From: Bathymodiolus brooksi
Lineage: Eukaryota > Mollusca > Bivalvia > Mytilida > Modiolidae
Assembly (NCBI GenBank): GCA_963680875.1
Contig: OY804580.1
Coordinates: forward strand, 96,687,353 to 96,751,352
Direction: 5' to 3'
Length of the DNA stretch: 64,000 nucleotides
Shown here: positions 20,098 to 33,877 of the stretch, piece by piece
How the letters are laid out: each line of letters begins with the position of its first letter
How positions within the stretch are numbered: the first letter of the stretch is position 1
Program-made: the position numbers and the translations under genes
The notes under the pieces: model-generated
The model's database searches: none
Seen by the model: the letters and a program-made list of their open reading frames with translations, nothing else
Told to the model about the DNA's origin: nothing

Positions 20098-23000
20098 TAT
20101 CTAACAAACCATGTCAGTACTGAAACAATGTCTACTGGGTGGACAATAACCTTGGGGACTAATAAACCATGTCAGTACCGAAACAATGTCTACTGGGTGG
20201 ATAATAACCTTGGGCAATAATAAACCATGTCAGTACCGAAGCAATGTCTACTGAATGGATAATAACCTTGGGGACTAATAAACCATGTCAGTACTGAAAC
20301 AATGTCTACTGGTTGGATGATAACCTTGGGGACTAACAAACCATGTCAGTACTGAAACAATGTCTACTGGGCGGATAATAACATTGGGGACTAATAAACC
20401 ATGTCAGTACCGAAACAATGTCTACTGGTTGGATGATAACCTTGGGGACTATCAAACCATGTCAGTACTGAAACAATGTCTACTGGGTGGATAATAACCT
20501 TGGGGAATAATAAACCATGTCAGTACTGAAACAATGTCTCCTGGGTGGATAATAACATTGGGGACTAATAAACCATGTCAGTATCGAAACAATGTCTACT
20601 GGGTGGATGATAACCTTGGGGACTAACAAACCATGTCAGTACTGAAACAATGTCTACTGGGTGGATAATAACCTTGGGGAATAATAAACCATGTCAGTAC
20701 TGAAACAATGTCTACTGGGCGGATAATAACCTTGTGGACTAATAAACCATGTCAGTACTGAAACAATGTCTACTGGGTGGATGATAACATTGGGGACTAA
20801 TAAACCATGTCAGTACCGAAACAATGTCTACTGGGCGGATAATAAACTTGGGGACTAATAAACCATGTCAGTACCGAAACAATGTATACTGGGTGGATGA
20901 TAACCTTGGGGACTAACAAACCATGTCAGTACTGAAACAATGTCTACTGGGCGGATAATAACCTTGAGGACTAATAAACCATGTCAGTACTGATACAATG
21001 TCTACTGGGTGGATAATAACCTTGGAGACTAATAAACCATGTCAGTACCGAAACAATGTCTACTGGGCGGAAAATAACCTTGGGGACTAATAAACCATGT
21101 CAGTACCAAAACAATGTCTATTGGGTGGATGATAACCTTGGGGACTAATAAACCATGTCAGTACAGAAACAATGTCTACTGGGTGGATAATAACCTTGGG
21201 GACTAATAAACCATGTCAGTACCGAAACAATGTCTATTAGGCGGATAATAACCTTGGGGGCTAACAAACTATGTCAGTACTGAAACAATGTCTACTGGGC
21301 GGATAATAACATTGGGGACTAACAAACCATGTCAGTACTGAAACAATGTCTACTGGGCGGATCATAACCTTGGGGACTAATAAACCATGTCAGTACTGAA
21401 ACAATGTCTACTGGGCGGATAATAACCTTGGGGACAAATAAACCATATCAGTACCGAAACAATGTCTACTGGGCGGAAAATAACCTTGGTGACTAATAAA
21501 CCATGTCAGTACCGAAACAATGTCTATTGGGTGTATAATAACCTTGAGGACTAATTAACCATGTCAGTACAGAAGCATTGTCTACTGGGCGGATAATAAC
21601 CTTGGGGACTAATAAACCATGTCAGTACTGAAACAATGTCTACTGTGCGGATAATAACCTTGGGGACTAATAAACCATGTCAGTACTGAAACAATGTCTA
21701 TTGGGTGGATGATAACCTTGGGGACTAATAAACCATGTCAGTACCGAAACAATGTCTACTGGGTGGATAATAACCTTGGGGACTAATAAACCATGTCAGT
21801 ACCGAAACAATGTCTACTGGGCGGATAATAACCTTGGGGACTAATAAACCATGTCAGTACCGAAACAATGTCTACTGGGTGGATAATAACCTTCGGGACT
21901 AATAAATCATGTCAGTACCGAAACAATGTCTACTAGGCGGATAATAACCTTGGGGACTAACAAACCATGTCAGTACTGAAGCAATGTCTACTGGGCGGAT
22001 AATAACATTGGGGACTAACAAACCATGTCAGTACTGAAACAATATCTACTGGGCGGATAATAACCTTGGGGACTAATAAACCATGTCAGTACTGAAACAA
22101 TGTCTACTGGTCGGATAATAACCTTGGTGACTAATAAACCATGTCAGTACCGAAACAATGTCTACTGGGTGGATAATAACCTTGGGGAATAATAAACCAT
22201 GTCAGTACTGAAACAATGTCTACTGGGCGGATAATAACCTTGTGGACTAATAAACCATGTCAGTACTGAAACAATGTCTACTGGGTGGATGATAACATTG
22301 GGGACTAATAAACCATGTCAGTACCGAAACAATGTCTACTGGGCGGATAATAACCTTGGGGATTAATAAACCATGTAAGTACCGAAACAATGTCTACTGG
22401 GCGGATAATAAACTTGGGGACTAATAAACCATGTCAGTACCGAAACAATGTATACTGGGTGGATGATAACCTTGGGGACTAACAAACCATGTCAGTACTG
22501 AAACAATGTCTACTGGGCGGATAATAACCTTGAGGACTAATAAACCATGTCAGTACTGATACAATGTCTACTGGGTGGATAATAACCTTGGAGACTAATA
22601 AACCATGTCAGTACCGAAACAATGTCTACTGGGCGGAAAATAACCTTGGGGACTAATAAACCATGTCAGTACCAAAACAATGTCTATTGGGTGGATGATA
22701 ACCTTGGGGACTAATAAACCATGTCAGTACAGAAACAATGTCTACTGGGTGGATAATAACCTTGGGGACTAATAAACCATGTCAGTACCGAAACAATGTC
22801 TACTAGGCGGATAATAACCTTGGGGACTAACAAACTATGTCAGTACTGAAACAATGTCTACTGGGCGGATAATAACATTGGGGACTAACAAACCATGTCA
22901 GTACTGAAACAATGTCTACTGGGCGGATCATAACCTTGGGGACTAATAAACCATGTCAGTACTGAAACAATGTCTACTGGGCGGATAATAACCTTGGGGA

Positions 23001-26000
23001 CAAATAAACCATATCAGTACCGAAACAATGTCTACTGGGCGGAAAATAACCTTGGGGACTAATAAACCATGTCAGTACTGAAACAATGTCTATTGGGTGT
23101 ATAATAACCTTGAGGACTAATTAACCATGTCAGTACAGAAGCATTGTCTACTGGGCGGATAATAACCTTGGGGACTAATAAACCATGTCAGTACTGAAAC
23201 AATGTCTACTGTGCGGATAATAACCTTGGGGACTAATAAACCATGTCAGTACTGAAACAATGTCTATTGGGTGGATGATAACCTTGGGGACTAATAAACC
23301 ATGTCAGTACCGAAACAATGTCTACTGGGTGGATAATAACCTTGGGGACTAATAAACCATGTCAGTACCGAAACAATGTCTACTGGGCGGATAATAACCT
23401 TGGGGACTAATAAACCATGTCAGTACCGAAACAATGTCTACTGGGTGGATAATAACCTTCGGGACTAATAAACCATGTCAGTACCGAAACAATGTCTACT
23501 AGGCGGATAATAACCTTGGGGACTAACAAACCATGTCAGTACTGAAGCAATGTCTACTGGGCGGATAATAACATTGGGGACTAACAAACCATGTCAGTAC
23601 TGAAACAATATCTACTGGGCGGATAATAACCTTGGGGACTAATAAACCATGTCAGTACTGAAACAATGTCTACTGGTCGGATAATAACCTTGGTGACTAA
23701 TAAACCATGTCAGTACCGAAACAATGTCTACTGGGCGGAAAATAACCTTGGGGACTAATAAACCATGTCAGTACCGAAACAATGTCTACTGGGTGGATAA
23801 TAACCTTAGGGACTAATAAACCATGTCAGTACCGAAACAATATCTACTGGGTGGATAATAACCTTGGGGACTAATAAACCATGTCAGTACTGAAACAATG
23901 TCTACTGGGCGGATAATAACCTTGGGGACTAATAAACCATGTCAGTACCGAAACAATGTCTATCGGGTGGATAATAACCTTGGGGACTAATAAACCATGT
24001 CAGTACCGAAACAATGTCTACTGGGTGGATAATAACCTTCGGGACTAATAAATCATGTCAGTACCGAAACAATGTCTACTAGGCGGATAATAACCTTGGG
24101 GACTAACAAACCATGTCAGTACTGAAGCAATGTCTACTGGGCGGATAATAACATTGGGGACTAACAAACCATGTCAGTACTGAAACAATATCTACTGGGC
24201 GGATAATAACCGTGGGGACTAATAAACCATGTCAGTACTGAAACAATGTCTACTGGTCGGATAATAACCTTGGTGACTGATAAACCATGTCAGTACCGAA
24301 ACAATGTCTACTGGGTGGATAATAACCTTGGGGAATAATAAACCATGTCAGTACTGAAACAATGTCTACTGGGCGGATAATAACCTTGTGGACTAATAAA
24401 CCATGTCAGTACTGAAACAATGTCCACTGGGTGGATGATAACATTGGGGACTAATAAACCATGTCAGTACCGAAACAATGTCTACTGGGCGGATAATAAC
24501 CTTGGGGATTAATAAACCATGTAAGTACCGAAACAATGTCTACTGGGCGGATAATAAACTTGGGGACTAATAAACCATGTCAGTACCGAAACAATGTATA
24601 CTGGGTGGATGATAACCTTGGGGACTAACAAACCATGTCAGTACTGAAACAATGTCTACTGGGCGGATAATAACCTTGAGGACTAATAAACCATGTCAGT
24701 ACTGATACAATGTCTACTGGGTGGATAATAACCTTGGAGACTAATAAACCATGTCAGTACCGAAACAATGTCTACTGGGCGGAAAATAACCTTGGGGACT
24801 AATAAACCATGTCAGTACCAAAACAATGTCTATTGGGTGGATGATAACCTTGGGGACTAATAAACCATGTCAGTACAGAAACAATGTCTACTGGGTGGAT
24901 AATAACCTTGGGGACTAATAAACCATGTCAGTACCGAAACAATGTCTACTAGGCGGATAATAACCTTGGGGACTAACAAACTATGTCAGTACTGAAACAA
25001 TGTCTACTGGGCGGATAATAACATTGGGGACTAACAAACCATGTCAGTACTGAAACAATGTCTACTGGGCGGATCATAACCTTGGGGACTAATAAACCAT
25101 GTCAGTACTGAAACAATGTCTACTGGGCGGATAATAACCTTGGGGACAAATAAACCATATCAGTACCGAAACAATGTCTACTGGGCGGAAAATAACCTTG
25201 GGGACTAATAAACCATGTCAGTACCGAAACAATGTCTATTGGGTGTATAATAACCTTGAGGACTAATTAACCATGTCAGTACAGAAGCATTGTCTACTGG
25301 GCGGATAATAACCTTGGGGACTAATAAACCATGTCAGTACTGAAACAATGTCTACTGTGCGGATAATAACCTTGGGGACTAATAAACCATGTCAGTACTG
25401 AAACAATGTCTATTGGGTGGATGATAACCTTGGGGACTAATAAACCATGTCAGTACCGAAACAATGTCTACTGGGTGGATAATAACCTTGGGGACTAATA
25501 AACCATGTCAGTACCGAAACAATGTCTACTGGGCGGATAATAACCTTGGGGACTAATAAACCATGTCAGTACCGAAACAATGTCTACTGGGTGGATAATA
25601 ACCTTCGGGACTAATAAACCATGTCAGTACCGAAACAATGTCTACTAGGCGGATAATAACCTTGGGGACTAACAAACCATGTCAGTACTGAAGCAATGTC
25701 TACTGGGCGGATAATAACATTGGGGACTAACAAACCATATCAGTACTGAAACAATATCTACTGGGCGGATAATAACCTTGGGGACTAATAAACCATGTCA
25801 GTACTGAAACAATGTCTACTGGTCGGATAATAACCTTGGTGACTAATAAACCATGTCAGTACCGAAACAATGTCTACTGGGCGGAAAATAACCTTGGGGA
25901 CTAATAAACCATGTCAGTACCGAAACAATGTCTACTGGGTGGATAATAACCTTGGGGACTAATAAACCATGTCAGTACCGAAACAATATCTACTGGGTGG

Positions 26001-29000
26001 ATAATAACCTTGGGGACTAATAAACCATGTCAGTACTGAAACAATGTCTACTGTGCGGATAATAACCTTGGGGACCAATAAACCATGTCAGTACTGAAAC
26101 AATGTCTATTGGGTGGATGATAACCTTGGGGACTAATAAACCATGTCAGTACTGAAACAATGTCTACTGGGCGGATAATAACCTTGGGGACTAATAAACC
26201 ATGTCAGTACCGAAACAATGTCTATCGGGTGGATGATAACATTGGGGACTAAAAAACCATGTCAGTACAGAAACAATGTCTACTGGGTGGATAATAACCT
26301 TGGGGACTAACAAACCATGTCAGTACTGAAACAATGTCTACTGGGCGGATAATAACCTTGGGGACTAATAAACCATATCAGTACTGAAACAATGTCTACT
26401 GGGCGGCGGATAATAACCTTGGGGACTAATAAACCATGTCAGTACCGAAACAATGTCTACTGGTCGGATAATAACATTGGGGACTAACAAACCATGTCAG
26501 TACCGAAACAATGTCTACTGGGCGGATAATAACATTGGGGACTAATAAACCATGTCAGTACTGAAACAATGTCTACTGGTCGGATAATAACATTGGGGAC
26601 TAACAAACCATGTCAGTACTGAAACAATGTCTACTGGGCGGATAATAACCTTCGGGACTAATAAACCATGTCAGTACTGAAACAATGTCAACTGTGCGGA
26701 TAATAACCTTGGGGACTAATAAACCATGTCAGTACTGAAACAATGTCTACTGGGCGGATAATAACCTTGGGGACTAATAAACCATGTCAGTACTGAAACA
26801 ATGTTTACTGGGCGGATAATAACCTTGGGGACTAACAAACCATGTCAGTACTGAAACAATGTCTACTGGGTGGATAATAACCTTGGGGACTAATAAACCA
26901 TGTCAGTACTGAAACAATGTCTACTGGTCGGATAATAACATTGGGGACTAACAAACCATGTCAGTACTGAAACAATGTCTACTGGGCGGATAATAACCTT
27001 GGGGACTAACAAAACATGTCAGTACCGAAACAATGTCTACTGGGCGGAAAATAACCTTGGGGACTAATAAACCATGTCAGTACTGAAACAATGTCTACTG
27101 GGCGGATAATAACCTTGGGGACTAATAAACCATGTCAGTACCGAAACAATGTCTACTGGTCGGATAATAACATTTGGGACTAACAAACCATGTCAGTACC
27201 GAAACAATGTCTACTGGGCGGATAATAACCTTGGGGACTAACAAACCATGTCAGTACTGAAACAATGTCTACTGGTCGGATAATAACATTGGGGACTAAC
27301 AAACCATGTCAGTACTGAAACAATGTCTACTGGGCGGATAATAACCTTGGGAACTAATAAACCAGGTCAGTACTGAAACAATGTCTACTGTGCGGATAAT
27401 AACCTTGGGGACTAATAAACCATGTCAGTACTGAAACAATGTCTACTGGGCGGATAATAACCTTGGGGACTAATAAACCATGTCAGTACTGAAACAATGT
27501 CTACTGGTCGGATAATAACATTGGGGACTAACAAACCATGTCAGTACTGAAACAATGTTTACTGGGCGGATAATAACCTTGGGGACTAATAAACCATGTC
27601 AGTACTGAAACAATGTCTACTGGGCGGATAGTAACCTTGGGGACTAATAAATCATGCCAGTACCGAAACAATGTCTACTGGTCGGATAATAACATTGGGG
27701 ACTAACAAACCATGTCAGTAGTGAAACAATGTCTACAGGGCGGATAATAACCTTGGGGACTAATAAACCATGTCAGTACTGAAACAATGTCTACTGGGCG
27801 GATAATAACCTTGGGGACTAATAACCCATGTCAGTACTGAAACAATGTCTACTGTGCGGATAATAACCTTGGGGATTAATAAACCATGTCAGTACTGAAA
27901 CAATGTCTACAAGGCGGATAATAACCTTGGGGACTAATAAACCATGTCAGTACTGAAACAATGTCTATTGGGTGGATGATAACCTTGTGGACTAATAACC
28001 CATGTCAGTACCGAAACAATGTCTACTGGGTGGATAATAACCTTGGGGACTAATAAACCATGTCAGTACTGAAACAATGTTTACTGGGCGGATAATAACC
28101 TTCGAGACTAACAAACCATGTCAGTACTGAAACAATGTCTACTGGACGGATAATAACCTTGGGGACTAACAAACCATGTCAGTACTGAAACAATGTCTAC
28201 TGGGCGGATAATAACCTTGGGGACTAACAAAACATGTCAGTACCGAAACAATGTCTACTGGGCGGAAAATAACCTTGGGGACTAATAAACCATGTCAGTA
28301 CTGAAACAATGTCTACTGGGCGGATAATAACCTTGGGGACTAATAAACCATGTCAGTACCGAAACAATGTCTACTGGTCGGATAATAACATTGGGGACTA
28401 ACAAACCATGTCAGTACCGAAACAATGTCTACTGGGCGGATAATAACCTTGGGGACTAACAAACCATGTCAGTACTGAAACAATGTCTACTGGTCGGATA
28501 ATAACATTGGGGACTAACAAACCATATCAGTACTGAAACAATGTCTACTGGGCGGATAATAACCTTGGGAACTAATAAACCACGTCAGTACTGAAACAAT
28601 GTCTACTGTGCGGATAATAACCTTGGGGACTAATAAACCATGTCAGTACTGAAACAATGTCTACTGGGCGGATAATAACCTTGGGAACTAATAAACCACG
28701 TCAGTACTGAAACAATGTCTACTGTGCGGATAATAACCTTGGGGACTAATAAACCATGTCAGTACTGAAACAATGTCTACTGGGCGGATAATAACCTTGG
28801 GGACTAATAAACCATGTCAGTACCGAAACAATGTCTACTGGTCGGATAATAACATTGGGGACTAACAAACCATGTCAGTACTGAAACAATGTTTACTGGG
28901 CGGATAATAACCTTGGGGACTAATAAACCATGTCAGTACTGAAACAATGTCTACTGGGCGGATAGTAACCTTGGGGACTAATAAATCATGCCAGTACCGA

Positions 29001-29912
29001 AACAATGTCTACTGGTCGGATAATAACATTGGGGACTAACAAACCATGTCAGTACTGAAACAATGTCTACAGGGCGGATAATAACCTTGGGGACTAATAA
29101 ACCATGTCAGTACTGAAACAATGTCTACTGGGCGGATAATAACCTTGGGGACTAATAACCCATGTCAGTACTGAAACAATGTCTACTGTGCGGATAATAA
29201 CCTTGGGGATTAATAAACCATGTCAGTACTGAAACAATGTCTACAGGGCGGATAATAACCTTGGGGACTAATAAACCATGTCAGTACTGAAACAATGTCT
29301 ATTGGGTGGATGATAACCTTGTGGACTAATAACCCATGTCAGTACCGAAACAATGTCTACTGGGTGGATAATAACCTTGGGGACTAATAAACCATGTCAG
29401 TACTGAAACAATGTTTACTGGGCGGATAATAACCTTCGAGACTAACAAACCATGTCAGTACTGAAACATTGTCTACTGGGTGGATAATAACATTGGGGAC
29501 TAATAAACCATGTTAGTACTGAAACAATGTCTACTGGACGGATAATAACCTTGGGGACTAACAAACCATGTCAGTACTGAAACAATGTCTACTGGGCGGA
29601 TAATAACCTTGGGGACTAATAAACCATGTCAGTACTGAAACAATGTCTACTGGTCGGATAATAACATTGGGGACTAACAAACCATGTCAGTACTGAAACA
29701 ATGTCTACTGGGCGGATAATAACCTTGGGGACTAACAAACCATGTCAGTACTGAAACAATGTCTACTGGTCGGATAATAACCTTGGGGACTAATAAACCA
29801 TGTCAGTACTGAAACAATGTCTACTGGGCGGATAATAACATTCGGGACTAACAAACCATGTCAGTACTGAAACAATGTCTACTGGGCGGATAATAACCTT
29901 GGGGACTAATAA
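20098..29912. repeat. 58-bp satellite array, about 169 copies, with higher-order structure
   Basis: Unit: 'aaaccatgtcagtactgaaa', 'caatgtctactgggcggata', 'ataaccttggggactaat', 58 bp. Spacing stays in register over 9.8 kb apart from rare indels (a 3-bp insertion near 26404). Diagnostic variants recur at exact multiples of 58: 'aatgtatactggg' at 20881, 22447 and 24593 (1566 and 2146 bp, i.e. 27 and 37 units); 'agaagcattgtc' at 21571, 23137 and 25283 (same spacings); 'atcatgccag' at 27651 and 28985 (1334 bp, 23 units). All frames contain stops, so it is non-coding. It is flanked on both sides by copies of one inverted-repeat element. Confidence 0.97.
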
Positions 29913-29945
29913 TGGACCAGGTGATCTAGAGATGATAGTAATAAC

Positions 29946-30217
29946 ACAGTAGATATATAATTTAGTACGCTAGACGCGTTTTTGTAATAACCTTCATCAG
30001 GTTCCTAAATGATGTAATTATTATTTAAAACTAGGGTTCTCCTTCCTCATGCATAGGTAACTTAATTAGACGATCTTAGAAATCCTGTTTATACCTTTTG
30101 GCTCCGAAATATTTCTCAATTACTTGGCTTTCCAATTGATTGACTTTGAATACACTTGATGGAGGTTATTCCCGAAACGCGTCGTGTGCACTAAATTAGA
30201 TATCTACGTTTTTAGCA
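29946..30217 (-). mobile_element. Complete inverted-repeat element, 272 bp, about 55-bp TIRs
   Basis: The left border 'cagtagatatataatttagt' with 'gacgcgtttttgtaataacc' is the inverted copy of the right border 'gatatctacgttttt' preceded by 'ggttattcccgaaacgcgtc'. TIRs are about 55 bp. The interior read from the right ('attggaaagccaagtaattg', 'ctatgcatgaggaaggagaa') matches 19880-20075. Non-coding, no satellite monomer. It is the most complete copy seen and defines the family ends. Confidence 0.8.
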
Positions 30218-30354
30218 ATAATCTTATATATATATATTTAATGTATATGATTTTGGATGGAATACGAATTTAATCTTTGGTATCATTAAACCTTTCTTAA
30301 TATACATTTATATTACCTTTTGTCTTTAAGAAGTAGTATAATATGAGTTATGTA

Positions 30355-30540
30355 TTTTTACAGGAGCACCTCAATTCACCCCCGGTTTTTAGTGGGATTC
30401 GTGTTGCTCGATCTTTAGTTTTCTGTGTAATGTTTTGTAGATCGTTGATGGTCTTTTTGTCCTTATTCTTTTAGACATTGTATTATTTGTCCTTCCTTGA
30501 TTACCCCTTTGTTATCTTCAAACTCTTCTTAAAGAAACTT
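30355..30540 (+). repeat. Dispersed 'gtgttgctc...ttagttttctgtgta' repeat, sense
   Basis: Ordered blocks: 'cacccccggtttttagtggg', 'attcgtgttgctcgatcttt', 'agttttctgtgtaatgtttt', 'ttgattacccctttgttatc' and 'ttcaaactcttctt'. Same family and order as 36040-36245 and 47495-47745. The LINE at 30541 abuts its end. Confidence 0.75.
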
Positions 30541-32342
30541 CTTTTATAATAATTTTAGCCAGACCCTTAATCAAGATACAAGGGAAATAACGAAGATCAG
30601 TGGTTATAATGGTTATAATATACAAAATGATGAGATATGGAAATCAATAATAGATAAAATGAAAAATTGTGTCCACGTTTGGAAAAGTAGAAACTTGACA
30701 TATACAGGAAAAACTTTAATAGTGAAAAATCTCTTGATCTCTCTTTGTGGTTACGAAATTGAAATGCGGGGAATACCAGAAAAATACGTAAAAGAAATAA
30801 CAACTTTGGTATGGGGTTTTATCTGGGGAGGGGGTATTAATCAAATAGATAGGAAAGTTGGCTGCTTGGGAGTAGAAAATGGAGGCATGGGTATGATTAA
30901 CATACAAGAGTTTATTGACAGCAAAAGAATTAAGCTTCTATACCGAATTTTACATGAACCATTAGAAAGTTGGAATGCAATTGATAAGTATTGGCTCCGT
31001 AAGTTAGATATCAAGTTTAATGAAAAATATTTTGTATGTAAGTGCTCTAATGTATCAACTCTAAATTTAAATATGATACCAATTTTTTACAAAATATGTA
31101 TCCAATCATGGTAAAAATTACAGGAACTTATTCAATTGTGTAATAATGACATTGATTCCATTCTAAAAACCAGAATATTTTGTAACTCTTCAATAACTTT
31201 TAAAAACAAACCAATAGGGTTTACCTCGTTTCTGCAAAGTAACTTACGAACTATAAACGATATTTGGGATTCAAATAATACAAATTTTAAAAGTTGTCAT
31301 GATATATACAATTTATTAATATATAGGAGGAACTGTATTTCAGAGTTTTCTAAGATAAAAAAAGAAATCCCCGAAAAGTTCATAAAAGTCTTAAAAGGTG
31401 AAACTACAATAGTACCAGAACGTAGAGTTACCTTAAATATCAACGATAAGCTACAATTTTTAAATGAGTCAAATACAATTATATCACCTGATAAATTGAA
31501 AATAAAAGTAATTCAGGGAATCTTTAAACAAAATATAAAACCAAAATGTCAGATTAAGTGGGAAGAACAGTACGGGGGTAATATTGATTGGACACAAATT
31601 TGGACAAAATTAAAGAAAATCAAAGTTACTAATAAGGTCAAAGAATTCCAGTGGAAATGTCTCCATAATATAAATTATACAGAACATAGATTGAAAAAAA
31701 TGAATTTGTCAAACGGAAGATGCCATCTCTGCCAAATAAGAGACAACGATGAAACGATGCAGCATCTATTTTTTAAATGTCCTTCTGTGAACAAAATTAT
31801 AAAAGAAATAGAAGCAATATTTAACAGATCTGGATTAACAGCTAATATAGAAATCAAGGAATTAAATATAAGGTTAGGGCTATATGGGGGTGAGGATTTA
31901 GACGTCATTTTTAATACCGTAATATTTATCCTAAAGTGGGAAATATGGAAAATACGTAACAAGGTGAAATATAACCAATCCCGAATTGGAGATCAAACAA
32001 TTTTCAACACTTGGAAAAATAATTTAAAAAAAAATTTACAATGCACATTACAAACTTCGCATATTAATGAAAATGATAAAAACAAATTAGAACTTTTTCG
32101 GAATAACATATGAGTATTTATTATTTATGAACATAAAGTTAATGCATGGTAATAATTGTATCGTCTAATTGTGTATATTATAATGAAATGTAAAAACAAA
32201 TGAATATGAAATATGTTTAAGTGGACCCCTGGACAAGTGAGATTTATGTAAAACAGGGACCCTTAATGTTTACTCCTGGGCCATTAAGGTTATTGTAAAC
32301 AGGAGATTTTGAATAAACTATATTATGATGGAAAAAAAAAAA
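30541..32342 (+). mobile_element. 5'-truncated non-LTR retrotransposon (LINE)
   Basis: Contains only the C-terminal part of a LINE ORF2, then a 3' UTR (32114-32342) with AATAAA at about 32311 and an A-rich tail at about 32330-32343. A truncated 5' end with a 3' poly(A) tail is the usual product of incomplete target-primed reverse transcription. It lies between a dispersed repeat on the left and the 1.7-kb inverted-repeat element on the right. Confidence 0.8.
30551..32113 (+). pseudogene. LINE ORF2 C-terminal region with one in-frame stop
   Basis: One continuous frame runs from the truncated 5' edge to 32113, broken only by a TAA at 31112-31114 (TGG TAA AAA). Upstream of the stop, WKSRNLTYTGKTLIVKNLL and LVWGFIWGG match the segment after the RT domain in L1/Tx1-like LINEs. 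Downstream, CHLCQIRDNDETMQHLFFKC (a CxxC...H...C zinc-knuckle) matches the zf-RVT region. The RT catalytic core and endonuclease are absent. The low damage level suggests a fairly young insertion. Not functional on its own. Confidence 0.75.
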
Positions 32343-33166
32343 ACAAGAACAAAAAAATCAGTAGCCCTTTTCACAAAAATTCTTACGATAAAAAATTGTC
32401 GTAAGTGTAAAACTAAGATTAAAAAGAGTTTCACAAAAATACTTACGATAATCTTAAGTGTAAAAATAGTCCTAACTTTACGTGTAAAACTACCCTGTCC
32501 TAAGTGTAAAATTTTGATCTTAAGAGAAATTTTGGTCTTATCTTTTATCGTAAGTGAAAAAAATAGAAAAAAAGATGGACGATGTATTGGCGCTTCGACT
32601 TGAAAATAAGAGAGCAATTCATCGTTAGCGCATTTTCTCTGACCGTATGACAAACCTATTTACACATATTGATAAATGTTTATTGAAATGAATATGGTTT
32701 AATACAAACAGACGCTACAAATGGCATTGTTGTTTACTCCTTTTTGGCGTGACTAATATAATAACATAGTCTGTCTATAACGATGCATTCCGTACATTTA
32801 CCTCTTCAATGCAGCAGTGTATCGTTTACATGACCAAAAAATCAGGATAATTCTCATTAATTTTAGATTTCAAATTGGGAACGATCGACAATCGAAAAGA
32901 CTACATGTACAATGTACTTGCAAACTTGGGGAGAATTCTTTTTTTCATTTTTTTTTTTGGATAAAAACAGGAATACGGGATTTTCTTCTAGACATCTACT
33001 TCGCTTACAAAAGTTTTGTATGAACAGCCACTTTAGGACTGAAATTTTCTGGATCCAATGATATCGTTTTGATTTTGCCTTTATATTAGTAATATAATTT
33101 ATTAATTTCTGGCAACTTCGATGATCATCGAACACTCTGGCAATACATAAACTTGTGTACATTCTT

Positions 33167-33194
33167 CTGTTATATTAATATTAATATATAACAG
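33167..33194. repeat. AT-rich 28-bp palindrome
   Basis: 'ctgttatattaatatt' is followed directly by 'aatatataacag', an almost perfect inverted repeat. It lies in the otherwise featureless interior of the 32359-34034 element. Confidence 0.6.
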
Positions 33195-33737
33195 GGATAT
33201 GTATTCGCCTTCATGATTGATAGATGATAAACACATCTTAATTTGAGTTATCTCAAAAAAATCGGGATAAATTTTCATCAGTAAAAGAACAAGCGTTTAA
33301 TTTTATGTGGGATGGGATTAATTGGAAAAAAGGGATAAATATTTAGCTGACAAATAACCGATAAAATGAATTATATGAATAGGGTTTTTTTCACACTCCA
33401 GATGCACTCCCTTAAAAAATACTTCTACCAAAAGTAACCACGCGTGGATGATAACGCACAACTCCAAGTAATGATAACTATTATAGATCATTTTAATTTA
33501 CATGCATTAGAAATGTTCCTCTATACGAAAATCATACCCGTTCATATTTTGTGCAGTTATTGGTGACCGATTCATATACATTTTTTTGTATTAGATAAAA
33601 ATTCAATATAAACATACAAACACATCATAGCATAAAAATTGCTTATAAATTTGTGCCGGGGATATTTTTTAGAATAATTTTATTTAAAAAAAATGCTTTG
33701 TTGTGCTATGGAAATGAAACTAGGTTGCTAAGGAAGA

Positions 33738-33877
33738 TGGTTAATGGTGTTTAACACACCTTTCAACAATATATCGGTCAGTTTTATTGGTGGAGAAAAC
33801 TGGAGTACTCGGAGAAAACCATTGACCTGTCGCAAATCACTGACAAACTTTATCACATAATGTTGTATCGAGTACAC
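33738..33877 (-). repeat. 5'-truncated SINE with 10-bp target duplication
   Basis: Antisense SINE body from GTGTTTAACAC to 'gttgtatcgagtacac'; the tRNA-like head is missing. CTAAGGAAGA flanks it exactly on both sides (33728-33737 and 33878-33887). A 10-bp duplication is typical of LINE-mediated insertion. It sits in the right subterminal zone of the 32359-34034 element. Confidence 0.8.

Noticed and set aside
20098..29912. CRISPR-like array of regular repeats
   Set aside because: There are no unique spacers between repeats; the whole 58-bp unit is repeated, and the surrounding genome is eukaryotic.
32325..32653. 92- and 111-codon frames on both strands
   Set aside because: They cover the TIR and heptamer zone of the 32359-34034 element; Lys/Ile-rich composition comes from A/T-rich repeats.
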